Below are positions 25,401 to 37,700 of a stretch of DNA of 64,000 bases, in pieces. The DNA lies in contig LSYV01000029.1 of the NCBI GenBank assembly GCA_001584585.1, forward strand, positions 56,391-120,390, read 5' to 3'. Source of the stretch: Gonium pectorale (taxonomy: Eukaryota > Chlorophyta > Chlorophyceae > Chlamydomonadales > Volvocaceae). A program made the position numbers and the translations under genes. Each line of letters starts with the position of its first letter. Positions within the stretch are counted from its first letter, which is position 1. A model generated the notes under the pieces. The model was given only the letters and a program-made list of their open reading frames with translations. It searched no databases and was not told the origin of the DNA.

Positions 25401-27055
25401 CGTTTAACTCGCGCGCTTGGCAGCAGCAACATCGAATAGTGCTGGCTACTCTCCGGCGGCCCGTGGCCCAGCCACCCGCCTTGCCACTGCCTTGCCCACT
25501 TTCAGACGGGATTAGAGCTGGGAGACACAAGATGGCCGTCGATGCAGGCACAGATCGCTCATCAGTGCTGACGGAGGCGATCCAGTCCGAAGGAGTAGTC
25601 TGAGGACATCCAGAGCTGGGCACGCGCGAGGTGCCCCAGCGGGCTGCACGCGGGACCATTCGCCGCAGACACACAGGCAGACGCTGGCGGGCGCATGGGC
25701 CTTGCGGCACTTGCCTGCGCTTGCAGGTCAGCTGGGTAGCACCGATCTGCGGGCGGGCGGACGCCCGTATGCGCAGCGAGGGGGCGTGTACTTACGTCAA
25801 CAGCGCAACTTATGCCAACAGCGCACGCAAGACACACTTTGGGTCAGCGAGTAGCGAGGAAGAGAAACCTTGACCTCGGCCCGTCGACCCTCTGCCCGAG
25901 GGTCGAGTGAGGGGCGTGCGTGTGCCTGGGGAGGGCCGCCTGGGCGGCTTGGTGCTGGAGGCGACCACGGAAACCGACAGAAGACTCGTATCGTTGCTAG
26001 GGGACAGCCAACGACCCTCCTAGCAACCAAAGACCCACGCACACCCCTCCCCCCTGCTGCACTTCAACCCCTCCCCTGCAAACCCAGACCCTCTCTCTTC
26101 GCTTCCTTCATCCGCCGGTGGTCATGAAGCACCCAGCCCCACCCCGCTTTACAGGATATACAGTCACAAAGTCGGCCATGTGGCGAGCAGTTATGATGCA
26201 AGAACGTATGGCTGTACGGCTGAGCGGCTGTACGAGTCCACGTAGGCACCGGTACTCACCGAGGGCGGCAAGACCGTCGAAGACTTCAAGGGTGGCCACT
26301 TGGCCGGGAAGGGAGCTGGCCATCAGGGCCAGCTGCGGGGCGATATTGAAGTCGCTCCAGGGGGCTGTGAACTTGACCATGGCGACACTGCGGAGGCTCA
26401 GCGTCAGATCCGCGCCGAGCCGAATCTGGGGGAGGGGGCGGGCACCAGTATGCAGTCACCGAGGGACCAGCGCCCGGCAGCAGGGCGCGGGGAAAACGTG
26501 CGCGTGCCTCGCAACATACGCCTAGCCCATCAACAGCCTAGTAGGAAAGCATTCTTGCCGTTGCAGGCTCAACATCAAGCCGCTCACGTAAACGTTGCTT
26601 GCCTGGCCGATGTAAGGGCTCGCCAACGCGCACCTGCCCCATTCCCTACTTCCACCCCCACGCACTTTCTCGCGGAGGTACCCGAAGTCCAGGACTGGAA
26701 GTCTGCCGGCGAGCGCCACTGAGCTGCGGTTACCCTCAATCGACACGCTGCGCGACAGGGGTATGGGTGTGACATACCCCTCCCAGTCGCTTTCGCGCAG
26801 AGCCAGGTCTGTTTGAAGTATTAACGTATTGACGTCTGGATCTGCCAGGGCTGAGACGAAGTCTGCAGTGATTGGGAAAGACGAGCCCAAAGAGGTGAGT
26901 AGGCCCTGAGTTTTTACCGCGCTAGAGCAATTCCAGCCCATACCTTGACCAGAGCTCACCACAAGGGCTTTGCCATGTGCGAGACGCCCGGAAATGCAGG
27001 CCAGCGCTACCACTAAAGCCGCTACGTTACAAGCAAAACGACACGGATAGAACAT
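19411..27055 (-). CDS. Receptor-like protein kinase (TKL-like), single membrane span
   Basis: The start chosen is ATG at 27055, because the next residues form a signal peptide (MFYPCRFACNVAALVVALAC, then ISGRLAHG). The ectodomain is spread over exons at about 26.9, 26.7, 26.35, 25.6, 25.15 and 24.85-24.5 kb and ends in a Ser/Gly-rich stretch. A membrane span (LCWLVAGAALVAAAVTLGVV followed by ALRRRRR) lies at about 24.13-24.22 kb. The kinase domain follows in order: glycine loop LGKGGFGRVVEG and VAVK lysine (23.0-23.2 kb), a long acidic insert, alpha-C glutamate in LTQEVAVLSRCHHPNIVNLL (22.5 kb), HRDLKPA (21.93-22.0 kb), NVLV (21.53 kb), DFGFSR and GTPEFMAP (21.2 kb), YSFGVLLWAMLSGKRPW (20.4 kb) and CWDSVPERRP (19.5 kb). 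All catalytic residues are present. The exon with VQEQ ends at a GTGCGTGT donor near 19455; the C-terminal end beyond that is unresolved. The ligand is unknown. Confidence 0.85.
22269..22395. repeat. Tandem repeat, three ~45-bp units
   Basis: Three diverged copies begin at 22269, 22314 and 22358, each with GTGCTGTKGC, GGCCAGAGG and GACCCAYGGGTCG blocks. The array lies in a kinase intron, ending beside the exon that carries the alpha-C helix. Confidence 0.75.
24982..25011. repeat. (ACAT)n microsatellite
   Basis: About seven uninterrupted tetranucleotide units lie in an intron of the kinase ectodomain. Confidence 0.9.
25267..25294. repeat. (CAGG)7 microsatellite
   Basis: Seven uninterrupted CAGG units lie in a kinase intron. 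Confidence 0.9.
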
Positions 27056-28945
27056 TGGCGCTCTGCGCGGCCGCTTCAAGCCGACAGTCATGTATGATGT
27101 GCATTCAGGTTTCTCGGGGATTCGCTCAGCATTCATGCGTCGTCTACCATTAAAGAATGGCGATTCAGGGGTCACGGCGATTACACAGTAGCGCCAGTTA
27201 ATCACAATTACTCCACGGTACGTCACGTTTGTCATCCAGCAGAACAGCCTTCCTTGTACGTGGCATGCGTACGCTGCAAGTAGGCGATATCTACCTACGG
27301 ATGAGGAGGACAGTACGGGTGTCGTCTTACGGCAAGCGGGTGCGCCCAATCAAGTGAATCAATCCAATCAGGAGGCTTCCTACCCTCACGGAAGGGAGGT
27401 GGCGGTCTACGGCGGCCTCTTCGTAAATGGAGGCGTCTGGATGCAGAACGGGCCGCCAGGTTGCCACAACACATGCACTCTCCCCTGCATGCACTTATTG
27501 CTCGACACTGCCGTGTTGCGTTGCAGCAGATACGATGCTACAATGGTCCAGTCTGAGCCCTTGTGCAATCCGCACGGAGCCAACCTATGACCCGCACTCT
27601 GCTCCGGGCCGCTCCCCTACCGAAACCCGCCTACCTCCCACTCAATGCCCCATGTTGGCTCGCCCATAGCCACGCCCATAGCATGGGCGAAGACATAGCG
27701 GTTGACCAAAAGCAGGAAGGTTGCCGTAAATAAAAATTCGTCGCGGCTCCCAGTCAGAGAGTAGGAGGAGTGCGGCTTACGAGCGTAAGCAATAGACATG
27801 CGAAGTGCGTAAGGCTGTGAGTGGAAAACAGCAAGTAAACGCTGCTGGGCAATGTTTGCAATACAAGCACCGCGAAGTTAACGGCTTTTGCATGCAAGCA
27901 GTAGAATAGCAAAGGATAAATAGCAACGATCAGGAAACAGGGAGTGATGGATAAGGAGTGAGGTCGCTGGGGAACCCAAGACGCTTGAGGATTGGAAAAA
28001 TAGAGACGTAAGGAAATCATTGATGCATCCACAAGCGTGAGCAAGGCACATGTGCGTAGCATGAGGAGCGCAATTCGTACCCCAATTATGTTGTGTATGC
28101 TACTGAACGTTCCTGTCTGAACGTGCACTTCAATCGTGTGGCAGCGTATCGGTATTATGAAGAAGCGAAGGTGCAGGCCTGCCTGCGGCTAGTTCTACCG
28201 GCACAACACGCAGTGCGCGGGGCGCACTCCCCGTTAGAAAGCGCAACCATACGCCACAAACCATGAACGAACGTACGCGCACGAGCATGCAGGCATGAAC
28301 AACGCAACGCAGACGTTAACGTTCCTTGGCGCTGGTGTAGCACGGAACGGTTTGCAACGAAGGTCCATACCATACACACCCGGGAACTACCTATCCGATG
28401 CGTTGGCCTGGGTGGCCAGGAGAGACTAGGGACCGTCGTCGCACCAGCAGCAGACCTGCTACTTGGAGTAATTCGGTGCCCTTCACAGATGAGCGCTGGG
28501 CCCCATGCGCGCGAAGTGGAGGACTTCGGCAGACGGCATGACACTGCCCTGGCACTGTCATGCACGCTCATTGTAATGGTCACCACCCCGCACGCCCTCA
28601 GGCCATGAGCAGCCTAGCCCATGTACTTAACGCCACGCCTTGCAACCCAGCCACCAGCTCCTTCCGCCATACGAAGCACAAACCGCCTTCACATCTTTCA
28701 CGAATGTGGGGGAATGTGCAGCACTTAACGGCGCAAGCCTCCCTTTCCTACGAAAAAAGAGAAACCTGCATAGAAAGAGGGAGCCCGCTACGACACAAGT
28801 GCCGTCCTGCTCCTCTTTGGGGCGAGCCATATGTTCTGCGGCTAGCAGATGGGTTTATGTTGCACTAGTAGCAGGAAGTGCTACCGCAGTTTCAGTAATC
28901 GCAACCAACACAACTCGCAAACGCGCTGTTGATCCCGAGCAAAAG

Positions 28946-29000
28946 TTTTTGGGCGGAGCCCCCGCCGCGAAGCGGCATTGGGGCGGCGGAGCCCCGTGGG
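28946..29000. repeat. GC-rich palindromic repeat, copy 1
   Basis: The unit starts with TTTTTGGGCGGAGCCCC, then GCCGCGAAGCGGC, and ends GGGGCGGCGGAGCCCCGTGG. It contains several nested inverted repeats (GGCGGAGCC, GCCGC-GAA-GCGGC) that could fold into adjoining hairpins. Confidence 0.85.
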
Positions 29001-29224
29001 GTGCGCTATATGTGCGACAAGATCCAAGTTCCACACATGGGCGGGCGGGGCGCCCCGAGACTAGAAACCGCTGGCCGCCGATGGACTGGCAACATTGTCG
29101 ACCGCATCGCTCGCCGGGACCTCGAAGGCTCGATGGCCCGAGGCCCGTACTCGGCGCCCTGCTGGAAACATCAGACCCCCGGGTGTGTAGGACCGTAGAG
29201 GCTGCCTTCCCTGCTTCAGTTTCC

Positions 29225-29278
29225 TTTTTGGGCGGAGCCCCCGCCGCGAAGCGGCTTGGGGCGGCGGAGCCCCGTGGG
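29225..29278. repeat. GC-rich palindromic repeat, copy 2
   Basis: This copy is nearly identical to the one at 28946-29000 and in the same orientation, lacking two bases (AT) between the two hairpin halves. Shorter relatives of the motif occur near 16848 and 30118. Confidence 0.85.
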
Positions 29279-30659
29279 AGCCCCGTCTCCGCCGCATCCG
29301 CTGCCATAAACCGCCCCCGACCCCTCCCAAACCGGCGCCGTCATATCCGCCTCAAGCACGCCCCACCCCTCCTAAGCCGTGAACGTCGCGTCTGCCGCCG
29401 CCTCAAGCAGCTCAAACCCCTCCCCATCCGGCACCGTGACCTCCGTCACCGCCAGAAAAATCCCCCCAATCCCTACCTGGCCGGCGCCGTCACCTCTGCA
29501 AACCACCTAAAGCAGCCCCTACCCACTGCAGCCGCCTTCAGCAGCCTAGCAGGGTAGAGGATCGTCCGTTCGTCCGTGCGTCCGGACCAAACTCCCTCCC
29601 ACGCTTAACCAATCAGTTCAATCTCATACTAATAGTATTCCTTATATGTGTGTAGAGTTTCATAGCCGTTGGCTGGCATTTGGCGATGGTCAACGCGTCC
29701 ATTGGCTGGTCAGCACTGGAAAGCTGCCCCACCCAAACAACACCAACTGCGCCGGGATAAAGCCACGACTATACCGTAAGATATGCACATACTGCTGCTA
29801 TGTGCCCGGTCTCTGAGTTGCTTGCTGGCGCTCACAATCCTCGCAACCATGTCAACTCATGGACCCGGCACGGTTCCGACTAAGACACAAGCCAAGCGGG
29901 CCTTCTCTAACGAGCGTTGGTGCCCGTTTGCGGACAAGCACTGGGGTTCATGACGCGTTGACACGGTTGTGGCTCTCTTTTCTCGCTCCCCTACCCCGTA
30001 GGCGGGTGTGTGCGGGTGCGGGTCCTGTCAAGTAAACCGGTTGCCCCTGCCCCTGCATCCCCTGTGGTACACATACACGCTCCACCCTTCATGACCTAAA
30101 TTCCCGGTACGGTCTCACGGGGCTCCGCCCTTTTCCAAGCTTCAAGGAAGCTTTCGACACTGCCCACGACATGTCGAAGATTAATTACGGAACAGAGAGC
30201 GCTCGCCCAGTCCCTGGCCCGCGCAAAGCGCTTCTGTAAGATAGCCTAGGCCAACCTAGCCTGCCGGCAAGCGGGTGTCTAGGACATTCCAAACCAGAGC
30301 CCAACGCGCCCACTGGGGCGCCCCTCCTCATCCAGGCCAGCCCGGCATACCCTGCCCTCTGGTCGCTCCCCGAGCCGCTGAGCAACTTTGGGCGCGGCGC
30401 CCCATGGGCTGCTGCGCCGGCGACGGCGGCCGAGCGCCTGGCTGCAGAAGACCATCGTCGCAGACATCGCTCTTGGTGGGCACGCCGCAGTGGCGACGGC
30501 GGAATATCGGTAGTCGCCGGCGCGGTTTTTCAGCAGTTCCTACAAGTTGGGCGCGACAGCGGCGTACAGCGGCGCCAGTTGGTTGCCTGGTCCCTTTGCA
30601 TTCGCATATGATGTCGCGCAATTCCGGAAAGTACAACGCAAAGGTGATACTCCTAAAGC

Positions 30660-31135
30660 AGGACGGAGCAAAGGCCCACCGAACTTTCCTGCGCCACGGG
30701 GCTGCGGACGGCGGCTTCGACGAAATGAGCCTGCTCGTGCCGGAAGAGATCGCCTCGCGCTTCTAGGACGGGAGACCATTGCGCACGAGGAGCGCGTGCA
30801 GGCGGTGGCGGCGGCGGCGGATGTGGCGGCCCCCCAGCATGTTTTTGACCTCACGCTGGGGCCGATTCACGAGGGGGGGGGAGCGAGGAATGGAGAAGGT
30901 GGAGGTGTGAGCGGATGAGGCGTTGGAGGAGGCAGCGCGGGATGGCCGGTACAGGCCGTAGACACAGCCCGTCTTGCTTTAGCGGGCGGCGATCACGATG
31001 CTGATGCTGGGCAGGCGGACGGGCTGTCTCATTCCCTCACGTACATGGGCATGCGCCATGCGCCGCACATTTGCAATGACGGACTGCGTGTGCTGGAGCC
31101 ATACGTTCGTACGGCGGTGGAGGATGCAGGTAAAT
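30660..31135 (+). pseudogene. Possible degraded gene fragment
   Basis: Two patches look coding: GGFDEMSLLVPEEIASR joined out of frame to GRETIAHEERVQAVAAAAD and VAAPQHVFDLTLGPIHE (30.71-30.88 kb), and LTYMGMRHAPHICNDGLRVL then EPYVRTAVEDAG (31.02-31.13 kb), which ends at GTAAAT. The frame change between the first two, without a splice site, suggests decay. No family was recognised. It could also be chance open frame in GC-rich DNA. Confidence 0.25.
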
Positions 31136-31745
31136 AACGATCAAAAGTGGGTTATTTTCGGGCCGCTCGGCCCGCCGTATGTTGCGTGCAGGAGGCTTGC
31201 ACGCATAGGGTTTGCGGGCATGGCGTTGGGGGGCTTCCCATCACACGTAGGTCGGGCTTTCTGATTGGAGTACGGTACATTATCCAGGGGAGAACTGCCA
31301 GCCTTGTTACCAAGCTTCTATGCATCCGCCGAGCTTGTACCAAACACGATACGTTAGCCACATTCGTTGACGGGATGACAGCGTACAAGAAAGGTCCAGA
31401 TAGCCCCGGGTTCACAAAGAGCTCCCTGCGGCCGTTGCGTATAACATAGACAGCAGCAGGGGACAAGGGGCCGCACTGGTTGGGAGTGGAGGGACGCACT
31501 GGCGCACGGTAGCCATTGGCTGCGGGCTGGGTCCAACCCCAGCATGATGGTGCTGCCAGAGGTAGGATTTGGCACGCTCCGAAGGCATTGGTCGCGGAGC
31601 CAAAACCTGCTAACGGCCAGCTCATACATACCCTGCCATGCTGTATGTATAGGTTCAGCTGGTCATCTTGGAATACTCTTCTACAACGCACGTGACTCAG
31701 GACGCAGCTAGGTCTTCCACTGTGCGAGCACTTGGTCTCGCGAGC

Positions 31746-34700
31746 ATGCCAACTAACAAGGACAAAATTACCACCGCATCGAAGCCGCCTGATGGCGATT
31801 CCTCAGCCAGCCGGACACGATGTAGGAGTGGTCTTGCGCCCTCCTTGTGTTTCGCCCTCGTGCTCCTCTCAGCAAAAACAACCCTCGCGGAAGACGTGCC
31901 GGTTCTTATCATGGTACGCAACGAACGGGCAACCGTATTGTGGGGGTTAAAACCTTCCATAGCGTGCCCGTCGCCCACACGGCTGCCCATCCCATCCCAA
32001 TGTGGGGCAACCTTTGTCATCAGTGCCAACCACCACATACACACATATTCCCTCTGCCCTGTCTGTGTTTATCACACATCAGGGCGGGACGGTCGTAAAC
32101 CACGACCAGCAGTTTATAGCGGATGTGCTTATACGGGACGGCCTAATTGTCGAAGTGTCGCCCGAAATCAAGGTGAGGCGGGGCAGGCGGCTTGAGGGGG
32201 AAGAGGTGATCAAGAGTCCATATTTGGCCATGTGAGGGCCGCCTCTTCCGGGGGCGGCCGATTGAGGCAAGGGGCCATGCCCAGCATGTAGGCAGGACTG
32301 CTGGGTAATATTGCAGCTCGCCGAGCTCTTTACACACCAGCCCCTATACCCCTGCCCTTGCTCCACAACCCTGCGCGAGGCTACGTCCGGCTTCCATCAC
32401 CCGATCGGCTACACCACGCCACCTCCTCACCGCTGCTCCTCTTTTCCTTCGCCCTTGCTGCCTCTTTTCCCCACCTCTTGACCCTCGGTGCTGCTCCCGT
32501 GAACAGCAGCTACATTTATCATATCCCCCCATCCTCTCAGCCCTGCTGTTTGCTCCGCTTCGCTGTACCCAGTTCGTCCCCGCCTCCTTGTGCCGTAAAC
32601 CGTTACGTATACCGCTGCCTTGCGCCAGGCCCCCGAGGGCACCCGCGTGCTCGACGCCACGGGCCTGCTGGTGATGCCGGGCGGCATCGACCCGCACACC
32701 CACCTGGACATGCCCTTCATGGGGACGGTTACCGCCGACGACTTCTACAGGTACGCACCAGCCGCGAGCACAGGAGCCGCGCGGTCAGGCCGCATCGCCC
32801 GGGGAGCACGGGAGACGGTGCGGGGTGGGCGCGGGGCCAGTCACCGCTAACACTCCCTGCAGCCGTTGAAGGCGCCCTCCTTTTGAGAGGATTGTAAGAA
32901 GGCTCTTGCTTGGGATGGTTGGGGCGGTGCCGGGTGGGTGTCGGCGTCGCAGCTGCTTGCTTGGCCCTGCCCCAAGAGCGCCCATCCCATAGTAGGGTAT
33001 GGATGCCCTGGGTGAGTTGCCAGCCAGCGACCGTGTCTCAAGGACGTGTGTGCCCCTCCTCCTTCCCGCCGGCACCCTCTTGGCCCCTCCCTCCCGCTAC
33101 AGCGGCCAGGCTGCGGCGCTGGCCGGGGGTACCACCATGCACATCGACTTCGCGCTCCCCGTGGACCACGACATTCGGGAGGGGCTGCGCGCGTGGAAGG
33201 TCAGTACGGCAGGCACTGACCCAAAGGTTCGAGAGGAAGGGCCGGGCGGGGCGACGGATGCGGCCTGGGTTTGGGTCCACGCGCATCTGCTGCGGCGCTG
33301 CCCCCATCGCCCATCTCGCCCTGGGTGGCGAGCGAGCGCCGGCCTGAGACCGGGCAGCCTCTCCTGACTTGCACACGCTTGACCCTCGTCCATCCGCGGC
33401 ATCACACGCGTGCACACGCACGCCCCGCGCAGGAGAAGGCCGCCCGCAGCTGTATGGACTACGGCTTCCACATGGCCATCACCAAATGGGACGCTGAGGT
33501 GCGCGTAGCGGCGGCAGCAAAGCTAGCGCGAGGGGCTGGGAGGGGCTGCGAGCAGGAGGAGAGCGGATTCTGGGTTCTGATGCTACCGAGGGGTGCCGGA
33601 ACAGGAGTTGGAGACGCGCTTGGCGGGCCCCATATGCCGAAATGTTGAAGTACCCGGCGGCATGCAGCACCCTACCCAGCCGCCGTGAGGGCGCCCCGCC
33701 CCGCTCAACCCTGACAGGTGAATGCTGATGGGCGCCAGTGCGGGCTCACTGAACCTATGGCATCAGCGAGCTTATGTCCTCAGGGCCCCGAACCCTCCGG
33801 CCCCCAAAACCCTCTGCATGTGCAGGTGTCCGAGGCGATGGAGGAGCTGGTCCGGGAGGGCATCAACTCCTTCAAGTTCTTCATGGCGTACAAGGTGGAT
33901 GGCGGCTGGCGGTTGGGGCGTTTCAGTTTCAGTTGGCTCGTAAACGGCGAAGCGAGGCGTGCTGGGCCCAGCGCTCAGCGAACCCAGAGAGCGTGCGGAT
34001 CTTGAAGCCGGATCAGTGTTGGATGCCGGGGCTCCCCAGTTGCGGGTCCGGGTCTGGGTCCCGGCTACGCTGCTTGCTTGCGGACGCTTCATTCCATCAA
34101 CAGTTTGCGCGGCTGCTTGCTCACGACTTGAATGCGGGTCTGCACCTCCCAAAATCGCATGCCGAGGTGCCCCGCCGGGCGGGCCGCGCCTCCTACGCGG
34201 GCACCCAGGTCACACTGCAGCCCCGCCGGGGAGAGCCACCACGTTGCCCCTGCCGCTTGCTGTACTCCTCCTTCGCATAGCCCACCCTCCTTTCGCCTCA
34301 ACGCCTCACTCCCCACAGCAGGCACACAGTCCCGCCTCCCTCTCCTCGTGTCTCCATTCCCGCTCGCCGCGTGTCGGAACGCCGCCTCACCGCTCTCCCT
34401 CCCTGCCTGCATCCCTCCCCCTAACAGGGCGTCCTTCAGGTGTCCGACTCTGAGCTGGCGTCCGGGCTGCAGCGGTGCAAGGAGCTGGGCGCGCTGCCCA
34501 TGGTGCGACCGAGGAGTGCAAAGGCGGCGCGGGCGGGGTGGCGTCGCAAGGGTATAGCGAGCGGCAGGGAGGGCGGGCCGCAGGTGGACAAGTAGAGAGC
34601 TGACTCGCGGGGGACAGGGAGGAGCAGAGAGCATCAGTCCTCTCCAGTGCGTGTGGCCAGTGGCAGGGCCGCTCCCCGTCGTGGTCCAGCCTTTGGTCCA

Positions 34701-37700
34701 GCCTTTGGTCCAGCCATGCATCCCCTTTGGTCCCCTGCCTCGGGCTCCCTGCCTTCAGTTCCCCCGCCCAACCCTCCGGCCCCTTTGCCACCCACTGCGT
34801 ACGGGAAGGCATGCAGCCCTGGCTTCTCCTCTGAAAGCGCCCCCCTGTCCTCTCCCCCTCCCACCCTCAGGTGCATGCCGAGAACGGCGACATGGTGGCC
34901 TGGCTGCAGGTGCGCCCCCCATGCAATGATGCAATGATGCAATGATAAGCAGCGCTTCTTGCACGCACATGTGGGGGATGCGGAGCCACAGCCCTTGACC
35001 GCCCCTACCATCCACCGTCCGTGCCCCACCCCCGCCCCCGCAGGAGCGGCTCGTGTCGGGCGGCATCACGGGCCCCGAGGGCCACGCGCTGTCGCGCCCC
35101 GCGGCGCTGGAGGGCGAGGCCACCGGCCGCGCCATCCGGCTGGCGGGCGTGGTGGGTGTGCCGCTGTACGTGGTGCACGTGATGAGCATCGACGCGATGG
35201 AGGAGGTGAGGGGCGGCGGGAGGGGAAGGGGGTAGAGAGTTGGAGGGCATTCTCAGTAGGGAAGCCCTGAGGCGCATTCATCTCCCGACCGATGAACAGG
35301 CTGAGCGCTGAGGGTGGAAAGGAAGGGAAGGGAAAGGGCGAGGAGCGGAGCGGGGGGCGGGGGGTGGGGCCGGAGCGGGTGCAGTGGAATCGGAAGGTGA
35401 GGATGAGGGCGAGCGCGAGAGGCGCAGAGCGGGGGGAAGGGGCGCGGACCGCTGGAGCGGGGTTTTTGATTGGGGCTCCCTGATTCAGGCCGCGAGCCGC
35501 GAGCCGGGGGCTGGGGGCTGGGTCTGGAATACGGCTGGACGCAGGGGTTGGGGAAGGAGGGAGAAGGAGACCCAGGGGATTGGAGAGAGGCGGTGGCAGC
35601 ACGGCCCACAAACAGGGTTCAGGACTGCGGCTGCGCAAGGCCCCGCCCCTGCCTTCGCCTCCGCCCCAGTCGATGCCCACCCCTCCTGTCTTCTCCGCTC
35701 TCGCCTCCCCCCCGCCCCTCTGGGGGGACTTTTCGTTACTTCGCCTGGGTGGTTCGGGGCGGCGTGCGCCTGAAGGCCTCCACAGTGAGAAAGCATTTTC
35801 CTATTCTGGGGCCCCGCCCCTTCTCGCCCGCGCCGCCCGGCCTCCCGCAGATCGCCCGCGCGCGCCAGTCGGGCCAGCGGGTGGTGGGCGAGCCGGTGGC
35901 CTCGGGCCTGGCCCTGGACGAGGGGGCGCTGTGGGACGCCAACTTCACGCGCGCGGCGGCTTTCGTGATGAGCCCGCCCATTCGCGCGCCGCACCACGCG
36001 CCTGCGCTGCGCAAGGTGGGGCCGGGGGCTTGGAGCCTGGGCTGGCGTGGGGCGGAGCGGGGCTAGCGTTGTGTTTTTGATGTCAGTGCGGTGCGGCGCC
36101 CTGCCCAAGCCGGGGCTGCACGTCGCACCTGCGCTTTGAGGGCCAGCGTGGCTGTCGGGTCGGGCAGCTGGTGCGCTGGCGGGCGGCGGTGGTCTCCCTG
36201 CCGCCGCCTCCGCCGCATGGTATGGGGCGGAGTCATGGGTAGAACATGTAGAAAGGGCGGCGGCGGGTTATGCGTTCGTGCGCAAACATTTTATTATGGG
36301 GATGGAGTTCCGCGGCCCCAGAAATGACCCTCTGGCCCACCTCATTGTCCCAATGCCTCCGCCCTCGCCGGCGCCTGCGGCGACCCTCGCCCCACACACC
36401 GCGCGTCAACCCGCTGCGCTGCGCATGGCGGCCCGCGCCACCAGGCCCTGGCCAGCGGAGTCCTGCAGGTGGGGGCGCGTCTGTTGATGTGAGGTATCAA
36501 TCGGCTGAACGGCCAATTGCCTGGGCGGTGCGCGGCTTGGGTGCGGTCCCCGCCCCTCCTCGGCTTCACTGTCGGCCCGGTTGGTCCCTCTCTCGTTACT
36601 CCGTCCGCCCCCGGGTCTTACCGTCGACCGCGCCGCGCGTCCCTCCGCCCCCGTCACCCGTCCCCGTCACCCGCCCCCGTCACCTGCCTCCGTCACCCGC
36701 CCCGCCTGGCTTCGCCCGCCTCCGCCTCCCTCCGTATCCCCCGCCGCCCCAGCTGGTCGCCACCGACCACGCGGTGTTCAACTCGAGCCAGAAGGCGGCC
36801 GGCCGACACGACTTCCGCAAGATCCCCAACGGGGTCAACGGCATTGAGGAGCGCATGCACGTGACGTGGCAGGAGATGGTGGTGTCGGGTGGGCGAGGCT
36901 GGCCCTATACGGCGGCAGGGCCGGGTGGTGGGAGCCGACTTTCAGATGTGGGCATGGCGCGCCTTTGTCCTGGCCTCGCTTCCTCCCTCTTGATGAGTGG
37001 GGGTCTCGAGGCTTGGGATGACACGCAACGCACCCGAGCCTGCGCCCGCGGGCTCCTTGTCCGCGCACCTCAGCAGCTGCTGCTGCTGCTGCTGCCCGCC
37101 CGGGTGTGCGCCCTGCAAACTAAGCTGCTAAGCTGCCAAGTTGCTAGTTCACTGCTGTCCTTTGACACACGGACTTGGTCTGCATGCCCTTACGGTACCT
37201 CTCTAGCGGCCCCGCGTCCCATCCCCCGCAACGCCCTCTGCGAATCCCTGGTCGCTCCCTCGAACGGCAGTTCCGCATGGGCCGCCGTTTTGCACACCCG
37301 GGTGACGCAGCCCCAGCTCCCTCCTTCCTTCAGCGCCTTCGCGCGGCCCTCGTCCGCTCACCCTGTGCGTCCTTATGCGGTCATCTTCTGCGCCCGCAGG
37401 CCTGGCCACTCCCTCGGACTTTGTGCGCATGACCAGCACGGCAGCGGCGCAGGTGTTCAACGTGTACCCGCGCAAGGGCCGCGTGGCGGCCGGCAGCGAC
37501 GCGGACGTCATCCTGCTGGACCCACGGGTCAGCCACACGCTGGGCGTGGGGTCGCACCACAGCCGCATGGACACAAACGTGTATGAGGGGAAGGTCGTAC
37601 AGGTGAGAGCGCCGTACGGTACGCGTTGGGGCGTGGGGACAGCCTGTGGCGCCAGCGACGTGTTGTCACCGCCCTCCTTGGCCTTGCCAAATTGCATGCA

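Larger units (their letters stand above)
27056..31667. other. Intergenic region with GC-rich palindromic repeats and a low-GC island
   Basis: This lies upstream of the kinase start and the dihydropyrimidinase start. About 27.7-28.15 kb is clearly poorer in GC than the rest of the window and has no convincing gene. Two copies of a GC-rich palindromic unit lie near 28.95 and 29.25 kb. From 29.55 to 30.2 kb I see no gene. A possible gene relic lies at 30.65-31.14 kb, listed separately. Confidence 0.45.

Noticed and set aside
28640..29557. 305-codon plus-strand open frame
   Set aside because: It runs straight through both palindromic repeat units and has no domain-like segment.
36270..37586. 438-codon plus-strand open frame
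   Set aside because: It reads through two dihydropyrimidinase exons in the wrong frame and through introns; only the 36753-36888 part overlaps its true frame.
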